DNA of 64,000 nucleotides, taken from contig JAEZUM010000055.1 in the NCBI GenBank assembly GCA_023421075.1, positions 79,350 through 143,349 on the forward strand. Direction: 5' to 3'. Below are positions 8,490 to 16,887 of the stretch, one piece after another. This DNA is from Bacillota bacterium. GTDB lineage: Bacteria; Bacillota; Clostridia; Lachnospirales; Lachnospiraceae. Made by a program: the position numbers and the translations under genes. A model generated the notes under the pieces. The model saw nothing but the letters and a program-made list of their open reading frames with translations. It did not search any database and was not told where the DNA came from. Numbering within the stretch: the stretch's first letter is position 1; each line of letters begins with the position of its first letter.

Positions 8490-9593
8490 TTACTTAAGGT
8501 AGAATTCTTTTATTCTACTTAACCTTGATGTCATACCTTGGAATAGTTGATCCACCAGGGTAATTGCTACCATAGCTTCTACTACAACCACAGCCCGTGG
8601 AACAATAATCGGATCATGGCGTCCTTCTATTTTAATTTCAATATTTTCATTACTCTTATTGACGGTATTTTGCGGGCGGAAGATAGAGGGAGTCGGCTTG
8701 ATCGCAGCACGCAGTATGATATCGGACCCATCACTGATTCCACCCAGAATACCTCCGGCGTGATTGCTGGTTTTAGCAATATTACCGTCTCTGTCATAAC
8801 AGAAGGAATCATTATTCTCAGCTCCGGTTACGGTTGCGCAGTGAAATCCATCACCGATTTCTACTCCCTTGACTGCACCGATTGACATCACAGCTTTCGC
8901 AAGAGACGCATCCAGCTTATCAAATACCGGTTCTCCGACCCCGGCAGGCATTCCCGTTACGATGCATTCGATGATACCTCCCACTGAGTTGTGTTCCTTC
9001 ATCTGCTCCATAAGATAATCCTCAGCAAGAAGGGATGCCTCAGGATCCGGCATGTACAAAGGACTTTTATTTCTATGTTCAAGGGCTGCTTTCTTGCTGT
9101 CTATTGTAATGGGGCCGATTGATCGGGTGTATGCCGTCACTTCAATACCGAGCTCTTTTAGGATGGCACAAGCAATTGCCCCGGCAGCGACTCTGCCGAT
9201 GGTTTCCCGTCCTGAGGTTCGTCCGCCGCCACGGTAATCCCGGAATCCATATTTCTGATCAAAGGTATAATCAGCATGACCCGGTCGATAGTAGGAGGCA
9301 ATCTGAGAATAGTCACCGGAGCGCTGGTTTTCATTAAATACAACAAGCGAGATAGGGGTACCGGTGGTACGACCTTCGAATACTCCGGATAATATCGCCA
9401 CTTTATCCTCTTCCTTACGAGGAGTAGAATATTTTGTCTGACCCGGTTTGCGCCGATTTAAAAATGACTGAATATATTCTGCATCCAAGGAAAGTCCGGA
9501 TGGGCATCCGTCTACAACAACACCGATGCCATCTCCATGGGACTCACCCCAGGTGGTGATAGAAAAAATTGTTCCGTATATAGATCCTGACAT
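8490..9593 (-). CDS. aroC: Chorismate synthase
   Basis: AroC makes chorismate from 5-enolpyruvylshikimate-3-phosphate, the last common step to aromatic amino acids and folate, using reduced FMN. Signatures seen are TTWGESHGDGIGVVVDGCP near residues 12-30, the RPGHADYTFDQKYG segment near 105 and the SNHAGGILGGISDG loop near 298. The open frame extends 22 codons further upstream, but the ATG at 9593 has GGGAGG at ideal spacing and starts MSGSIYGTIF like the family, so it is chosen (367 residues). It is a lone gene with its own terminator. Confidence 0.96.
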   Translation of the reverse strand: MSGSIYGTIFSITTWGESHGDGIGVVVDGCPSGLSLDAEYIQSFLNRRKPGQTKYSTPRKEEDKVAILSGVFEGRTTGTPISLVVFNENQRSGDYSQIASYYRPGHADYTFDQKYGFRDYRGGGRTSGRETIGRVAAGAIACAILKELGIEVTAYTRSIGPITIDSKKAALEHRNKSPLYMPDPEASLLAEDYLMEQMKEHNSVGGIIECIVTGMPAGVGEPVFDKLDASLAKAVMSIGAVKGVEIGDGFHCATVTGAENNDSFCYDRDGNIAKTSNHAGGILGGISDGSDIILRAAIKPTPSIFRPQNTVNKSNENIEIKIEGRHDPIIVPRAVVVVEAMVAITLVDQLFQGMTSRLSRIKEFYLK

Positions 9594-9720
9594 TATTACC
9601 TCCCACATGTAAAAAAACTTATCAATAGTATATAGGAAAGTTCTTGGAGATTCAATCATTTTAAGGACCTTTGTGTAAAATAATCATATATTAAAATGAC
9701 AATATAATTTGAGGCAGTGC

Positions 9721-9927
9721 ATGAACGGAAAATACAATCCTTCCGGAAAACCCTCCGGTTTCCAATATGAGAAACCAATGACTCCTTCCAAGGAGAATAA
9801 CAATTATCTTAATCAAGTTAATCGTATCAGTGAAATGGAGGACGATCTGATCTTTGAAGATAATACTGTATATGAAATTGACAGAGAATGTTTTGAACGC
9901 TTAAAACGACAAAGAAAGAAAAGATAA
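9721..9927 (+). CDS. Small hydrophilic protein of unknown function
   Basis: The product is 68 residues, charged, with no membrane segment or signal. The N-terminal third is rich in Pro, Gly, Ser and Lys; the C-terminus ends in a basic run. I do not recognise the family. The open frame could begin at a TTG at 9709, but GAGG at 9711-9714 is six bases before the ATG at 9721, so that start is used. It is divergent from aroC and followed by a strong terminator, which supports a real transcribed gene. Confidence 0.6.
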   Translation: MNGKYNPSGKPSGFQYEKPMTPSKENNNYLNQVNRISEMEDDLIFEDNTVYEIDRECFERLKRQRKKR

Positions 9928-9930
9928 AAA

Positions 9931-9966
9931 ACAAGAAGGCCGTGAACAACGGCCTTCTTGTTTCTT
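9931..9966 (+). terminator. Terminator after the small hydrophilic gene
   Basis: A 13-bp stem (ACAAGAAGGCCGT at 9931-9943 with its complement at 9949-9961), a 5-base loop and a T-rich tail. The A-rich left flank makes it usable on the minus strand for the convergent Cys-rich gene. Confidence 0.85.
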
Positions 9967-10003
9967 CTAAATTAGAAGTTCAGATCTGTGAGAGCAACAG
10001 CTC

Positions 10004-10210
10004 CTAGAAAAAGCCACCGCCACCACAGCAGCAGCAGAGGATAAGGATAATCCAGATAATACTACCACAGCCATCGTTACCACAACCGCCTCCTAAGAAA
10101 CCATTGTTGCCACCACAGCAGCATAATAAGAGGATGATAATAAGACACATATTATTGTCACCAAATCCGCCTCTGCCACCGTCGCAACCTGTTGCTGCTA
10201 AATCACTCAT
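10004..10210 (-). CDS. Gly/Cys-rich small protein with two hydrophobic-Cys repeats
   Basis: The product is 68 residues, dominated by Gly and 11 Cys. It has an internal repeat: a short hydrophobic run followed by a Cys cluster and Gly, LIIILLLCCCGG near residue 23 and IIWIILILCCCCGGGG near 51. AGGAGG is well placed before the ATG, so translation is likely. It resembles Clostridial proteins labelled 'chorion class high-cysteine' in public annotation, from memory only; function is unknown. The hydrophobic-Cys units suggest a membrane-associated, surface or spore-layer protein, or a metal/thiol-rich peptide. No partner gene is evident. Confidence 0.7.
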   Translation of the reverse strand: MSDLAATGCDGGRGGFGDNNMCLIIILLLCCCGGNNGFLGGGCGNDGCGSIIWIILILCCCCGGGGFF

Positions 10211-10300
10211 TGATTGTTCCTCCTAATAATAATTACAATGTATCATATGTAGCAGTGCTTGACTGATTTCCTACTTTTATAAAAAATTATAGTAATTTTT

Positions 10301-10594
10301 GTGGATTATTTGACAAATAGTTTCATAAAGGAAAAATACAAATTATATTGCCAATTTTACATTGGAGAAAGGCAGTTATTGAGCCTTGAAAACGGCAATG
10401 GATTTACCATGATGGATCAGTTACAACCTACTATCATAATCCCGACACACTATTCGGATAATGCCTTGCGTGCGTTGGAGGATAAGTACGGAGCGATCAC
10501 TGAGGTAGAGAATATTCTTGTGATTACAAGAGAGGAATTGCCGGAGAATACACAAAATGTTTATCGCATCCTGAATACACATAAGTATAAGTAA
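10301..10594 (+). pseudogene. C-terminal remnant of a metallo-beta-lactamase-fold protein
   Basis: The 97-residue open frame opens with GTG and no ribosome-binding site. From about residue 22 it reads like the end of an MBL-fold hydrolase: a GNGFTM segment, then LQPTIIIPTHYSDNA near residue 43, which matches the last strand and metal-ligand His of UlaG-type MBL proteins, then VENILVITREELP. The N-terminal metal-binding HxHxDH half is absent, and nothing in the 90 bases upstream restores it. I read it as a truncated gene, though a small independent protein cannot be excluded. Confidence 0.5.
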
Positions 10595-10632
10595 GCGGAT
10601 CCATTTGTAGTTGGTATAATATCCCGATAATG

Positions 10633-10698
10633 AGACACCTGCACTCCATAACACAGGCCTTTCGTAAGATAGCTTGCGTCCTTGGAGTGCAGGTGTCT
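10633..10698. terminator. Long-loop inverted repeat between convergent genes
   Basis: A perfect 15-bp repeat (AGACACCTGCACTCC at 10633-10647 and its complement at 10684-10698) separated by 36 bases. It lies between the MBL remnant and the convergent response-regulator gene. There is no long T-run, so it is a weak terminator or another structured element. Confidence 0.6.
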
Positions 10699-10731
10699 TA
10701 TTAACCGGTAATATCCCGAATACTTATTGCT

Positions 10732-11502
10732 CTATTTGCTACGAGCTTTTTCACACTCATCTCGATATGCAGCAGGACTCATGCCTACCACCTGCTTAAA
10801 GGATTTACTGAAATGAAAGGGATCAGTATACCCCACCATATTTGCGATCATATTAATGGTTAGAGAAAAATCACCCAGTAGTTGCTTCGCAATATTAATT
10901 CGATAATTTAGTATATATTTTGATGGTGTTATATTGACATGCTTAACAAATATTTTTGTAAGATAAGAGGGTGAAAAAGCAAGGTGCTCAGCAATGATAT
11001 TAAGGTCGATCGGTTTTCTGTAATTTTGTTCTATGTATTTTTTGATAAGATCAGCAATCTCACCAGAGCTGTAGGAAGGATGACGCAGCTCTGAAGCCAG
11101 CATATCGTGAGCAGATAAGAGGGTTAGTTCTAATTTCTTTAATAGATTAGCCAACTCATCAAGATTAACAGGCTTCAAAAGATAAGCAAAAACACCGAAT
11201 TCTATGGCGGACTTGGCATATGCAAAATCATCATGGCCGCTTAAGACCACACATTTGATATAATTATTATACTCTGATATTTGTCGGATCAGCTCGATGC
11301 CATCCATCACCGGCATTTGTATATCGGTAAATATTACGTTGGGAGTTTGCTGCCGGATCATCATCAATGCATCTTCTCCATTGCTTTCAATTCCGATTAC
11401 CTTGAAATTGCTGTTAACCATTTCGATATTTTTGGCAATGTTCTTTGCGATCAGCTTTTCATCCTCAACTACCAGAACGGTAAAAATCTTTCCACTACTC
11501 AT
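10732..11502 (-). CDS. YesN-type response regulator with AraC DNA-binding domain
   Basis: This is a transcription factor paired with the histidine kinase just upstream. Residues 9-125 form a receiver domain: the acidic pocket in VLVVEDEK, the phosphorylated Asp in VIFTDIQMPVMDG and the Lys in AYLLKPVNLDEL. Residues 155-250 form an AraC/XylS double helix-turn-helix ending DPFHFSKSFKQVVGMSPAAYR. The TTG at 11517 lacks a site; the ATG at 11502 is eight bases after GGAGG and overlaps the kinase end by eight bases, so 256 residues. It probably activates the divergent sugar transporter at 13.5-16.7 kb. Confidence 0.9.
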   Translation of the reverse strand: MSSGKIFTVLVVEDEKLIAKNIAKNIEMVNSNFKVIGIESNGEDALMMIRQQTPNVIFTDIQMPVMDGIELIRQISEYNNYIKCVVLSGHDDFAYAKSAIEFGVFAYLLKPVNLDELANLLKKLELTLLSAHDMLASELRHPSYSSGEIADLIKKYIEQNYRKPIDLNIIAEHLAFSPSYLTKIFVKHVNITPSKYILNYRINIAKQLLGDFSLTINMIANMVGYTDPFHFSKSFKQVVGMSPAAYRDECEKARSK

Positions 11503-13324
11503 CTGTTTTTCCTCCAATGGTCACGATGGCCCCTCCCTGTGCGAGATTACTGATTCGGAATATATGACTTCCCTTGTAGATCAGCTTAAAGCGGATATAG
11601 ATATTCATAAGCCCCATTCCGCTAATTTCCAGATTTGGCAGTAGCCCGGTCTTATTGATTTCTTGTATCTTTTCGTTGAGAAGATTGATTTCTGATTCGC
11701 GAAAGCCGGTACCGTTATCCGAAATCGACAGCTCCCAGTGAGTTGTCGTTATGACACCTCTTATGGATATCTTCCAGGGCGGCTTTATCGATTTTGTTGT
11801 GAACTTGATGGAATTTTCAACGAGAAGCTGTAAACAGAGCTTTGGTATTTTTATGTTCAGCATCTCATCCGGAATGGTTATCTCGTATAGAAGGTCATCA
11901 TCGTAGCGTATTTTCATACATTGCAGATAATCAATCGTATTATTAATTTCAAGACTTAATGGAACCAAAAGATCCTTATCCGTAGAAATATATCGCAAAA
12001 TACTCGAGATATTCTGACACAATAGATGGATTTCATCATACATGTGCTCATCTGCCATTGATTGTATGGTTGCGAGTGAATTATATAAAAAGTGAGGATT
12101 CATTTGTGATTGCAGTGCCAGCATGCGGGATTGCATTTCCTGATTTTGCAGGGTCATCTCTCTTTCCATGGACTTCTGTGCTTTCTGCTGCATTGTGATC
12201 AGTGCGGAATAAAGCGTATTGAATTCGATGATATGGGTATCAATATCGGGGAATACATTCCTGTTTGGGTTGGATAAATCCAGCTTAAAGGATTGAACCT
12301 GCCGATAGATTTTTGTGATAGGAGTAGTGATGATATGTGCAGCAAAATAAGAAAGTAGCAGCATGGCTAAGGCTACAAATATCAGAATTATTATATTGGC
12401 TTTAATATACTCATAAACAGGTTTTAAAAGACTATTGTTTTTTACGGTAATCGCTACCGTAAAGCCGGTAGCTTCAGAGGTCTTGTAGATAAGATAGGTA
12501 TCTTTATCAAATTGATATGCAGTGACTTCATCCTCGGAAGGTGACTTCTCCCTTTGGGAAAGTGCTTCATAATAGAGGGAATATTGCGGATTGGAGAAGT
12601 CAGGATATACGGGTTTACCGGTTGGATCGAAAATATATATTTGTTCGTTATAGGTCTTAGCAATATTATTGATTTTCTTGGTAAGGAAGGATAGTGGGTT
12701 CTTTACTTCGATAATTCCTTCCGGTATATTATAGGAATTATAATACATCTCATATAGGGAGATAAAGGTGGCCCCTCCCTTATAGGAATAGAAACGCTCC
12801 AGTCTTTGATCCTGATCACAGGTCATGAATTTACTGTGCTCCGAAGTAACTAATGGTTCGTACCAGAAGAAATCTCTTGCTGAGTTTTTGGAGGTCGAAG
12901 TGTCCAAGCCGACTCCAAAGACACCTTTATCAAGAGAATAGAGATAAATCTGAACAACGGGTTGGTTCGGACCGAGAATCGCGATGAGGATATCAATCAA
13001 TACCTTTGTGTTCTGAAGATTATTATAAGCAGTACCCTGATCGGTAATATATGCATATTTCTCTGCATCTAAATAACTGGTAAAGCGCTTCTTGATGAGA
13101 TTGGAATACGCAATATTTTGAGCTACCGTATTTAGTGTTTTGGCCTCATCATCGATATACGAGGATATGGTATTCACATTCTGATTCAATTGCTTGAAGG
13201 CGTTATTTTTTATTTTTTTTGTTTCGGATATGTTAAAGAATACCATAAGTGTTATCATTAAAGCGAAGAGAATGTAGAAATATGTAATGAACAAAGTAGA
13301 TTGTATACTTTTTTGTTTATTCAT
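11495..13324 (-). CDS. YesM-type sensor histidine kinase
   Basis: This is a 609-residue membrane sensor. A membrane span at residues 10-30 and another near 310-335 enclose an extracellular sensing domain of about 280 residues. A HAMP-like linker follows, then the His_kinase domain with the phospho-acceptor His in NPHFLYNSLATIQ near residue 410, and an ATPase domain with SISDNGTGF near 545. This is the LytS/YesM class that controls carbohydrate uptake genes in Firmicutes. It is first in the kinase-regulator operon, divergent from a sugar-binding-protein gene about 200 bases away, which probably delivers or shares its signal. Confidence 0.92.
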   Translation of the reverse strand: MNKQKSIQSTLFITYFYILFALMITLMVFFNISETKKIKNNAFKQLNQNVNTISSYIDDEAKTLNTVAQNIAYSNLIKKRFTSYLDAEKYAYITDQGTAYNNLQNTKVLIDILIAILGPNQPVVQIYLYSLDKGVFGVGLDTSTSKNSARDFFWYEPLVTSEHSKFMTCDQDQRLERFYSYKGGATFISLYEMYYNSYNIPEGIIEVKNPLSFLTKKINNIAKTYNEQIYIFDPTGKPVYPDFSNPQYSLYYEALSQREKSPSEDEVTAYQFDKDTYLIYKTSEATGFTVAITVKNNSLLKPVYEYIKANIIILIFVALAMLLLSYFAAHIITTPITKIYRQVQSFKLDLSNPNRNVFPDIDTHIIEFNTLYSALITMQQKAQKSMEREMTLQNQEMQSRMLALQSQMNPHFLYNSLATIQSMADEHMYDEIHLLCQNISSILRYISTDKDLLVPLSLEINNTIDYLQCMKIRYDDDLLYEITIPDEMLNIKIPKLCLQLLVENSIKFTTKSIKPPWKISIRGVITTTHWELSISDNGTGFRESEINLLNEKIQEINKTGLLPNLEISGMGLMNIYIRFKLIYKGSHIFRISNLAQGGAIVTIGGKTDE

Positions 13325-13529
13325 ATTATTGATTATCCTTTCGACACTTTGGTAGTAGGTAAAATAATTACATATATCAGGGATAGATTATACATTCCTA
13401 TCTCAGACTTCAACATCTATAATAAAGTCATAGCATTGGAATGTCAATAATGTATAAAAAGATCTGCGAAGCATCATGGTTATTGGGCATAATGCTAAAT
13501 AGCAAAGAGGATAAGAAAGGATGGGATTT

Positions 13530-14909
13530 ATGAAAAACTTGAAAAAAGTACTTGCCTTAGGGTTGGTTGCTACCTTGTCATTATTATTAGTGGCATGTGG
13601 TTCCAAGGGGGAACCAAAGGAAACAGCAAGTAATACAACAGGGAAAGAACAGGCGGTAGCGACACAACCGGCTAAGGATACTCAGACTGAGACTGTGAAG
13701 GAAGATATAACAATTTCATTCATGGCGAGCCAGGACTGGGTTCAGGATGCAGAAATAGAATTGGGAAAGAAGTTCACAGAGGAAACCGGTATTAAAATTG
13801 ACTATCAAATTGTACCGTCGGATCAATACAGCAGTATATTAATGACAAAGCTCAATACAGGCGAATGCACTGATATTTTTGGAGGCCAAAGCGGTAAGTT
13901 CGATATTGTTACTCAATTCAATGTTGAGAAAAATGCAGTTGACTTATCCGGTGAGAGCTGGGTTAGTAAGGTTGATCCTCTGGCAGCAGCTGAGTTATCG
14001 GTAAATGGTAAACTGTATGGCCAACCGACTCAGGACTTGTCTTCCGTATGGGCAATCGCATATAATAAAAAAGTTTTTAATGAGTTAAACCTGTCAATTC
14101 CGACCAATTATGCTGAATTCAAACAGGTTTGTGATGCAATTCTTGCAGCAGGAAAGATACCGATTTATGAATGTGTATCCGACGGCTGGCATCATGTTCT
14201 TTGGTTCCCGGAGACTGCGGTGAAAGCAGAGGTTGCTGCTCCCGGCTTGTTTGACAAACTAAACAAGAATGAAACGACATTGGTCCAGGATCCGACCATG
14301 AAGATAATTCTGACTCAGATCAAGGAGATGGCAGATGCAGGCTATTGGGGTGATAATTATATGTCAAATACCTATGCTGACTCAGCGAAGAATATTGCTT
14401 CCGGCGAATATGTTATGACCGTTGCGAATCAAGGCTTTGGTGCGGAAGTAAATGCGGTAGATCCCAATTTTAGTGTCGATGACATCGGATATTTTGTAAT
14501 GCCGTTAGCAGATAATCAGACACTGAATATGAACCCCTCCGGTCCTTCACGTTTCATTTTCTCAGGCTCTAAGAATATGGAGGCTGCAAAGAAATACCTT
14601 GAATATATTGCATCGGATGCTAGTCTGCAATACATGACAGATAATGTTCCGAAATTCAATAAGCTACCTTACAGTAATGCTCCGTCAAAATACACAGATA
14701 CCATCAAGGATTTCTATAATCGATATCCGAATCATGCCACCGTACTTCAGACAGCAGTTAAATATGTAAATCCGCAATGGATGGATATTGGTACGAACCT
14801 ATCTGCACTGTTGCTAGGTGAGATGACGCCGGAAGAGGTACTTGAGACAATCGATAAAACGAGAGCGGATCAGGCAAAAGCGGCAAGTGATTCGGCTTGG
14901 GCTAACTAG
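13530..14909 (+). CDS. Extracellular sugar-binding lipoprotein (family 1)
   Basis: This is a substrate-binding protein of a carbohydrate ABC transporter. A lipoprotein signal with the lipobox LLLVACGS (Cys near residue 23) is followed by a low-complexity Thr/Glu/Lys linker. The mature domain has family 1 patterns such as GKKFTEETGIKIDYQIVPSDQY and GKLYGQPTQD. It has 459 residues. ATGs lie at 13521 and 13530; the second has AAAGG at nine bases while the first abuts it, so the second is used. The gene heads a transporter operon, but a strong hairpin separates it from the permease genes, favouring excess binding protein. An oligosaccharide ligand is likely given the downstream GH31. Confidence 0.92.
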   Translation: MKNLKKVLALGLVATLSLLLVACGSKGEPKETASNTTGKEQAVATQPAKDTQTETVKEDITISFMASQDWVQDAEIELGKKFTEETGIKIDYQIVPSDQYSSILMTKLNTGECTDIFGGQSGKFDIVTQFNVEKNAVDLSGESWVSKVDPLAAAELSVNGKLYGQPTQDLSSVWAIAYNKKVFNELNLSIPTNYAEFKQVCDAILAAGKIPIYECVSDGWHHVLWFPETAVKAEVAAPGLFDKLNKNETTLVQDPTMKIILTQIKEMADAGYWGDNYMSNTYADSAKNIASGEYVMTVANQGFGAEVNAVDPNFSVDDIGYFVMPLADNQTLNMNPSGPSRFIFSGSKNMEAAKKYLEYIASDASLQYMTDNVPKFNKLPYSNAPSKYTDTIKDFYNRYPNHATVLQTAVKYVNPQWMDIGTNLSALLLGEMTPEEVLETIDKTRADQAKAASDSAWAN

Positions 14910-14921
14910 TTATAAAGTAAT

Positions 14922-14961
14922 AATGAGGCCGTCTTAATGCTGTGACAAGACGGCCTCATTT
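14922..14961 (+). terminator. Intercistronic hairpin between binding protein and permease genes
   Basis: A perfect 14-bp stem (AATGAGGCCGTCTT at 14922-14935 with its complement at 14947-14960) and an 11-base loop. The T-run is short, so it probably acts as a partial terminator or a 3'-end protector of the binding-protein mRNA. Confidence 0.8.
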
Positions 14962-14983
14962 GCTGAGCAGGAGGAATATAGCT

Positions 14984-15862
14984 ATGATTAAGAAAAAGGT
15001 TTATCCAGTTTATTTCACATTCGGAGCCTTATTGTTATATATTGTTTTATTTGTAATCCCAGGTTTAATTGGTATCGGTTATTCTTTTACGGACTGGTCC
15101 GCATATTCCGATAAGCTGCACTTTGTGGGACTGGATAATTTTAAACTGGTATTTTCATCGGATGAAGATTATATGGCAATTATAAGTAATACTTTAAAAT
15201 TTACATTCATCACAACAATATGGAAGAATCTGTTAGGGCTAATTCTTGCATTATTACTTACGAAATCAATCAAGTTTCTGAATTTTCATAGAGGAATTAT
15301 GTTCATGCCGTCTATCCTATCAACCTTGATTATCGGTATGATCTTTAAATCCATTCTCGACCCGGCAAGCGGTTTGCTGAATATTTTTTTACGTTCTGTG
15401 GGGTTGGACTTCTTGGCCGGTAAATGGCTGGTTACGTCCGAATTGGCCTTCGGATCCGTAATGGCTGTAGACATCTGGAGAGGGACGGGTTATATTATGA
15501 CAATATTAATTGCCGGTATCTTATCAATTTCCACTACATATTATGAGGCAGCCAGTATTGATGGAGCAAACGGGATGCAGAAATTTCGGTTTATTACCTT
15601 TCCGCTTTTGCTGCCTACTTTGGCGACAACGACTGTTTTAAATGTAATCTATGGACTAAAGGTATTTGATATGATCTATGCTCTGACAAACGGAGGTCCG
15701 GGAAAGACCACCACGGAGGTGTTATATACGGCAGTATTTAAGAAATTTGGTACCGGACAGTATGCGGTAGGAACGGCATTATCCTCTGTTATGTTTGTGT
15801 TTATGGTCGTAATTGGTGTTTTCATGATTAAAATAATGACGAAGGATGAGGTGGTGGAGTGA
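14984..15862 (+). CDS. Sugar ABC transporter permease (UgpA/MalF-like)
   Basis: This is an inner-membrane permease with 292 residues and six hydrophobic segments. The EAA loop YYEAASIDGANGMQKFRFITFP lies near residue 185 and the conserved TNGGPGKTTTEVLY segment near 235. An open frame runs 14 codons upstream, but that part is the terminator hairpin. The ATG at 14984, preceded by AGGAGG, is the true start. It overlaps the next permease by one base (TGATG). No ATPase is encoded here, as is usual in Firmicutes, where a shared MsmK-type ATPase serves many importers. Confidence 0.92.
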   Translation: MIKKKVYPVYFTFGALLLYIVLFVIPGLIGIGYSFTDWSAYSDKLHFVGLDNFKLVFSSDEDYMAIISNTLKFTFITTIWKNLLGLILALLLTKSIKFLNFHRGIMFMPSILSTLIIGMIFKSILDPASGLLNIFLRSVGLDFLAGKWLVTSELAFGSVMAVDIWRGTGYIMTILIAGILSISTTYYEAASIDGANGMQKFRFITFPLLLPTLATTTVLNVIYGLKVFDMIYALTNGGPGKTTTEVLYTAVFKKFGTGQYAVGTALSSVMFVFMVVIGVFMIKIMTKDEVVE

Positions 15863-16686
15863 TGAAACGAAAAGTGCTTCAAGCAGTGATAAGAAATCTG
15901 ATCGCCTGGTCAATATCAGTTATATCCTTGGCACCTTTATTATTGATTCTATTTAACTCGCTAAAAACCAGTCTGAAGGCCTCTGATATGAATCTAAATC
16001 TCCCTGAATTACCGCTTCAGCTTAGTAACTTTTCCATCGTTTTTGAGAAGGGAAAGCTGTTGCAATCTTTTATAAATAGTAGCATTTATACCATAGGAAG
16101 TGTAGCAATCTGCTGTCTGTTTTCCTCATTGGCAGCTTATGTATTGTCCCGTAATCGGACGAAATTAACAAAGCTCCTTTACCTATTCCTCGTTATGGGG
16201 ATTACTATGCCGATCAATTATGTTGCACTTGTTCGGGTCATGGTGTTTCTTAATCTCAATAATACACGTTTTGGTATCGTCTTATTGTATGCGGCTATGC
16301 AGATACCTTTTTCCGTATTCTTGATCTATGGTTTTATCTCCAAGATACCGGTTGAGCTCGATGAAGCCGGAATTATTGACGGCTGTAGTGCACTACGATT
16401 ATTTGCTACCATAGTATTTCCGCTTCTGAAGCCTGCCATTGCAACGGTTGTTGTTCTTACTTTTTTGAATAACTGGAATGAATTTGTCTCACCGCTTTAC
16501 TTTTTAAGCAGTTCTACCAAGTGGCCGATGACCCTATCCGTTTATAATTTCTTTGGTATGTTTTTTAAGGATTGGAACCTGGTCTGCGCCGATATTGTCA
16601 TGACGAGTATTCCTGTAATATTAATTTATCTTTTAGGTCAAAAATATATTGTATCCGGTATGACCTCAGGTGCAGTAAAAGGTTAA
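15862..16686 (+). CDS. Sugar ABC transporter permease (UgpE/MalG-like)
   Basis: This is the second permease of the importer, 274 residues, about six membrane spans. The EAA motif VELDEAGIIDGCSALRLFATI is near residue 167, and the C-terminus ends QKYIVSGMTSGAVKG as in MalG-like proteins. The ATG at 15862 overlaps the preceding stop codon, so the two permeases are translationally coupled. A GTG three bases earlier is less likely. The transporter probably feeds the GH31 enzyme encoded 200 bases downstream. Confidence 0.92.
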   Translation: MKRKVLQAVIRNLIAWSISVISLAPLLLILFNSLKTSLKASDMNLNLPELPLQLSNFSIVFEKGKLLQSFINSSIYTIGSVAICCLFSSLAAYVLSRNRTKLTKLLYLFLVMGITMPINYVALVRVMVFLNLNNTRFGIVLLYAAMQIPFSVFLIYGFISKIPVELDEAGIIDGCSALRLFATIVFPLLKPAIATVVVLTFLNNWNEFVSPLYFLSSSTKWPMTLSVYNFFGMFFKDWNLVCADIVMTSIPVILIYLLGQKYIVSGMTSGAVKG

Positions 16687-16773
16687 GTGAACCGATGAAA
16701 TATAAATAATGAAATATATCAGATCAATATTGTGTTATTATATATCATTATAATGAAAGTAATTCCGTTCAAT

Positions 16774-16855
16774 ATAGGCTAAATTAGTATAGAAGTAATT
16801 GAATACTCAGGCGGTGATAGGCTAATTTAGTATTGATTCAATATTGAATACTCAG
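16774..16855. repeat. Tandem imperfect repeat upstream of the GH31 gene
   Basis: Two units, 16774-16810 and 16817-16855, share ATAGGCTAA-TTAGTAT at the left and TTGAATACTCAG at the right, with a 43-base period. The second unit contains a perfect 12-base palindrome, TTCAATATTGAA (16838-16849). The array ends about 30 bases before the GH31 start codon, a place suited to operator sites. Confidence 0.6.
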
Positions 16856-16887
16856 TCTGAAATGCCAGGCAGTACAATGGAGGTAGT

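Noticed and set aside
14942..14983. Extra N-terminal codons for the first sugar permease
   Set aside because: They translate the right part of an intercistronic hairpin; the AGGAGG-preceded ATG at 14984 starts the conserved protein.
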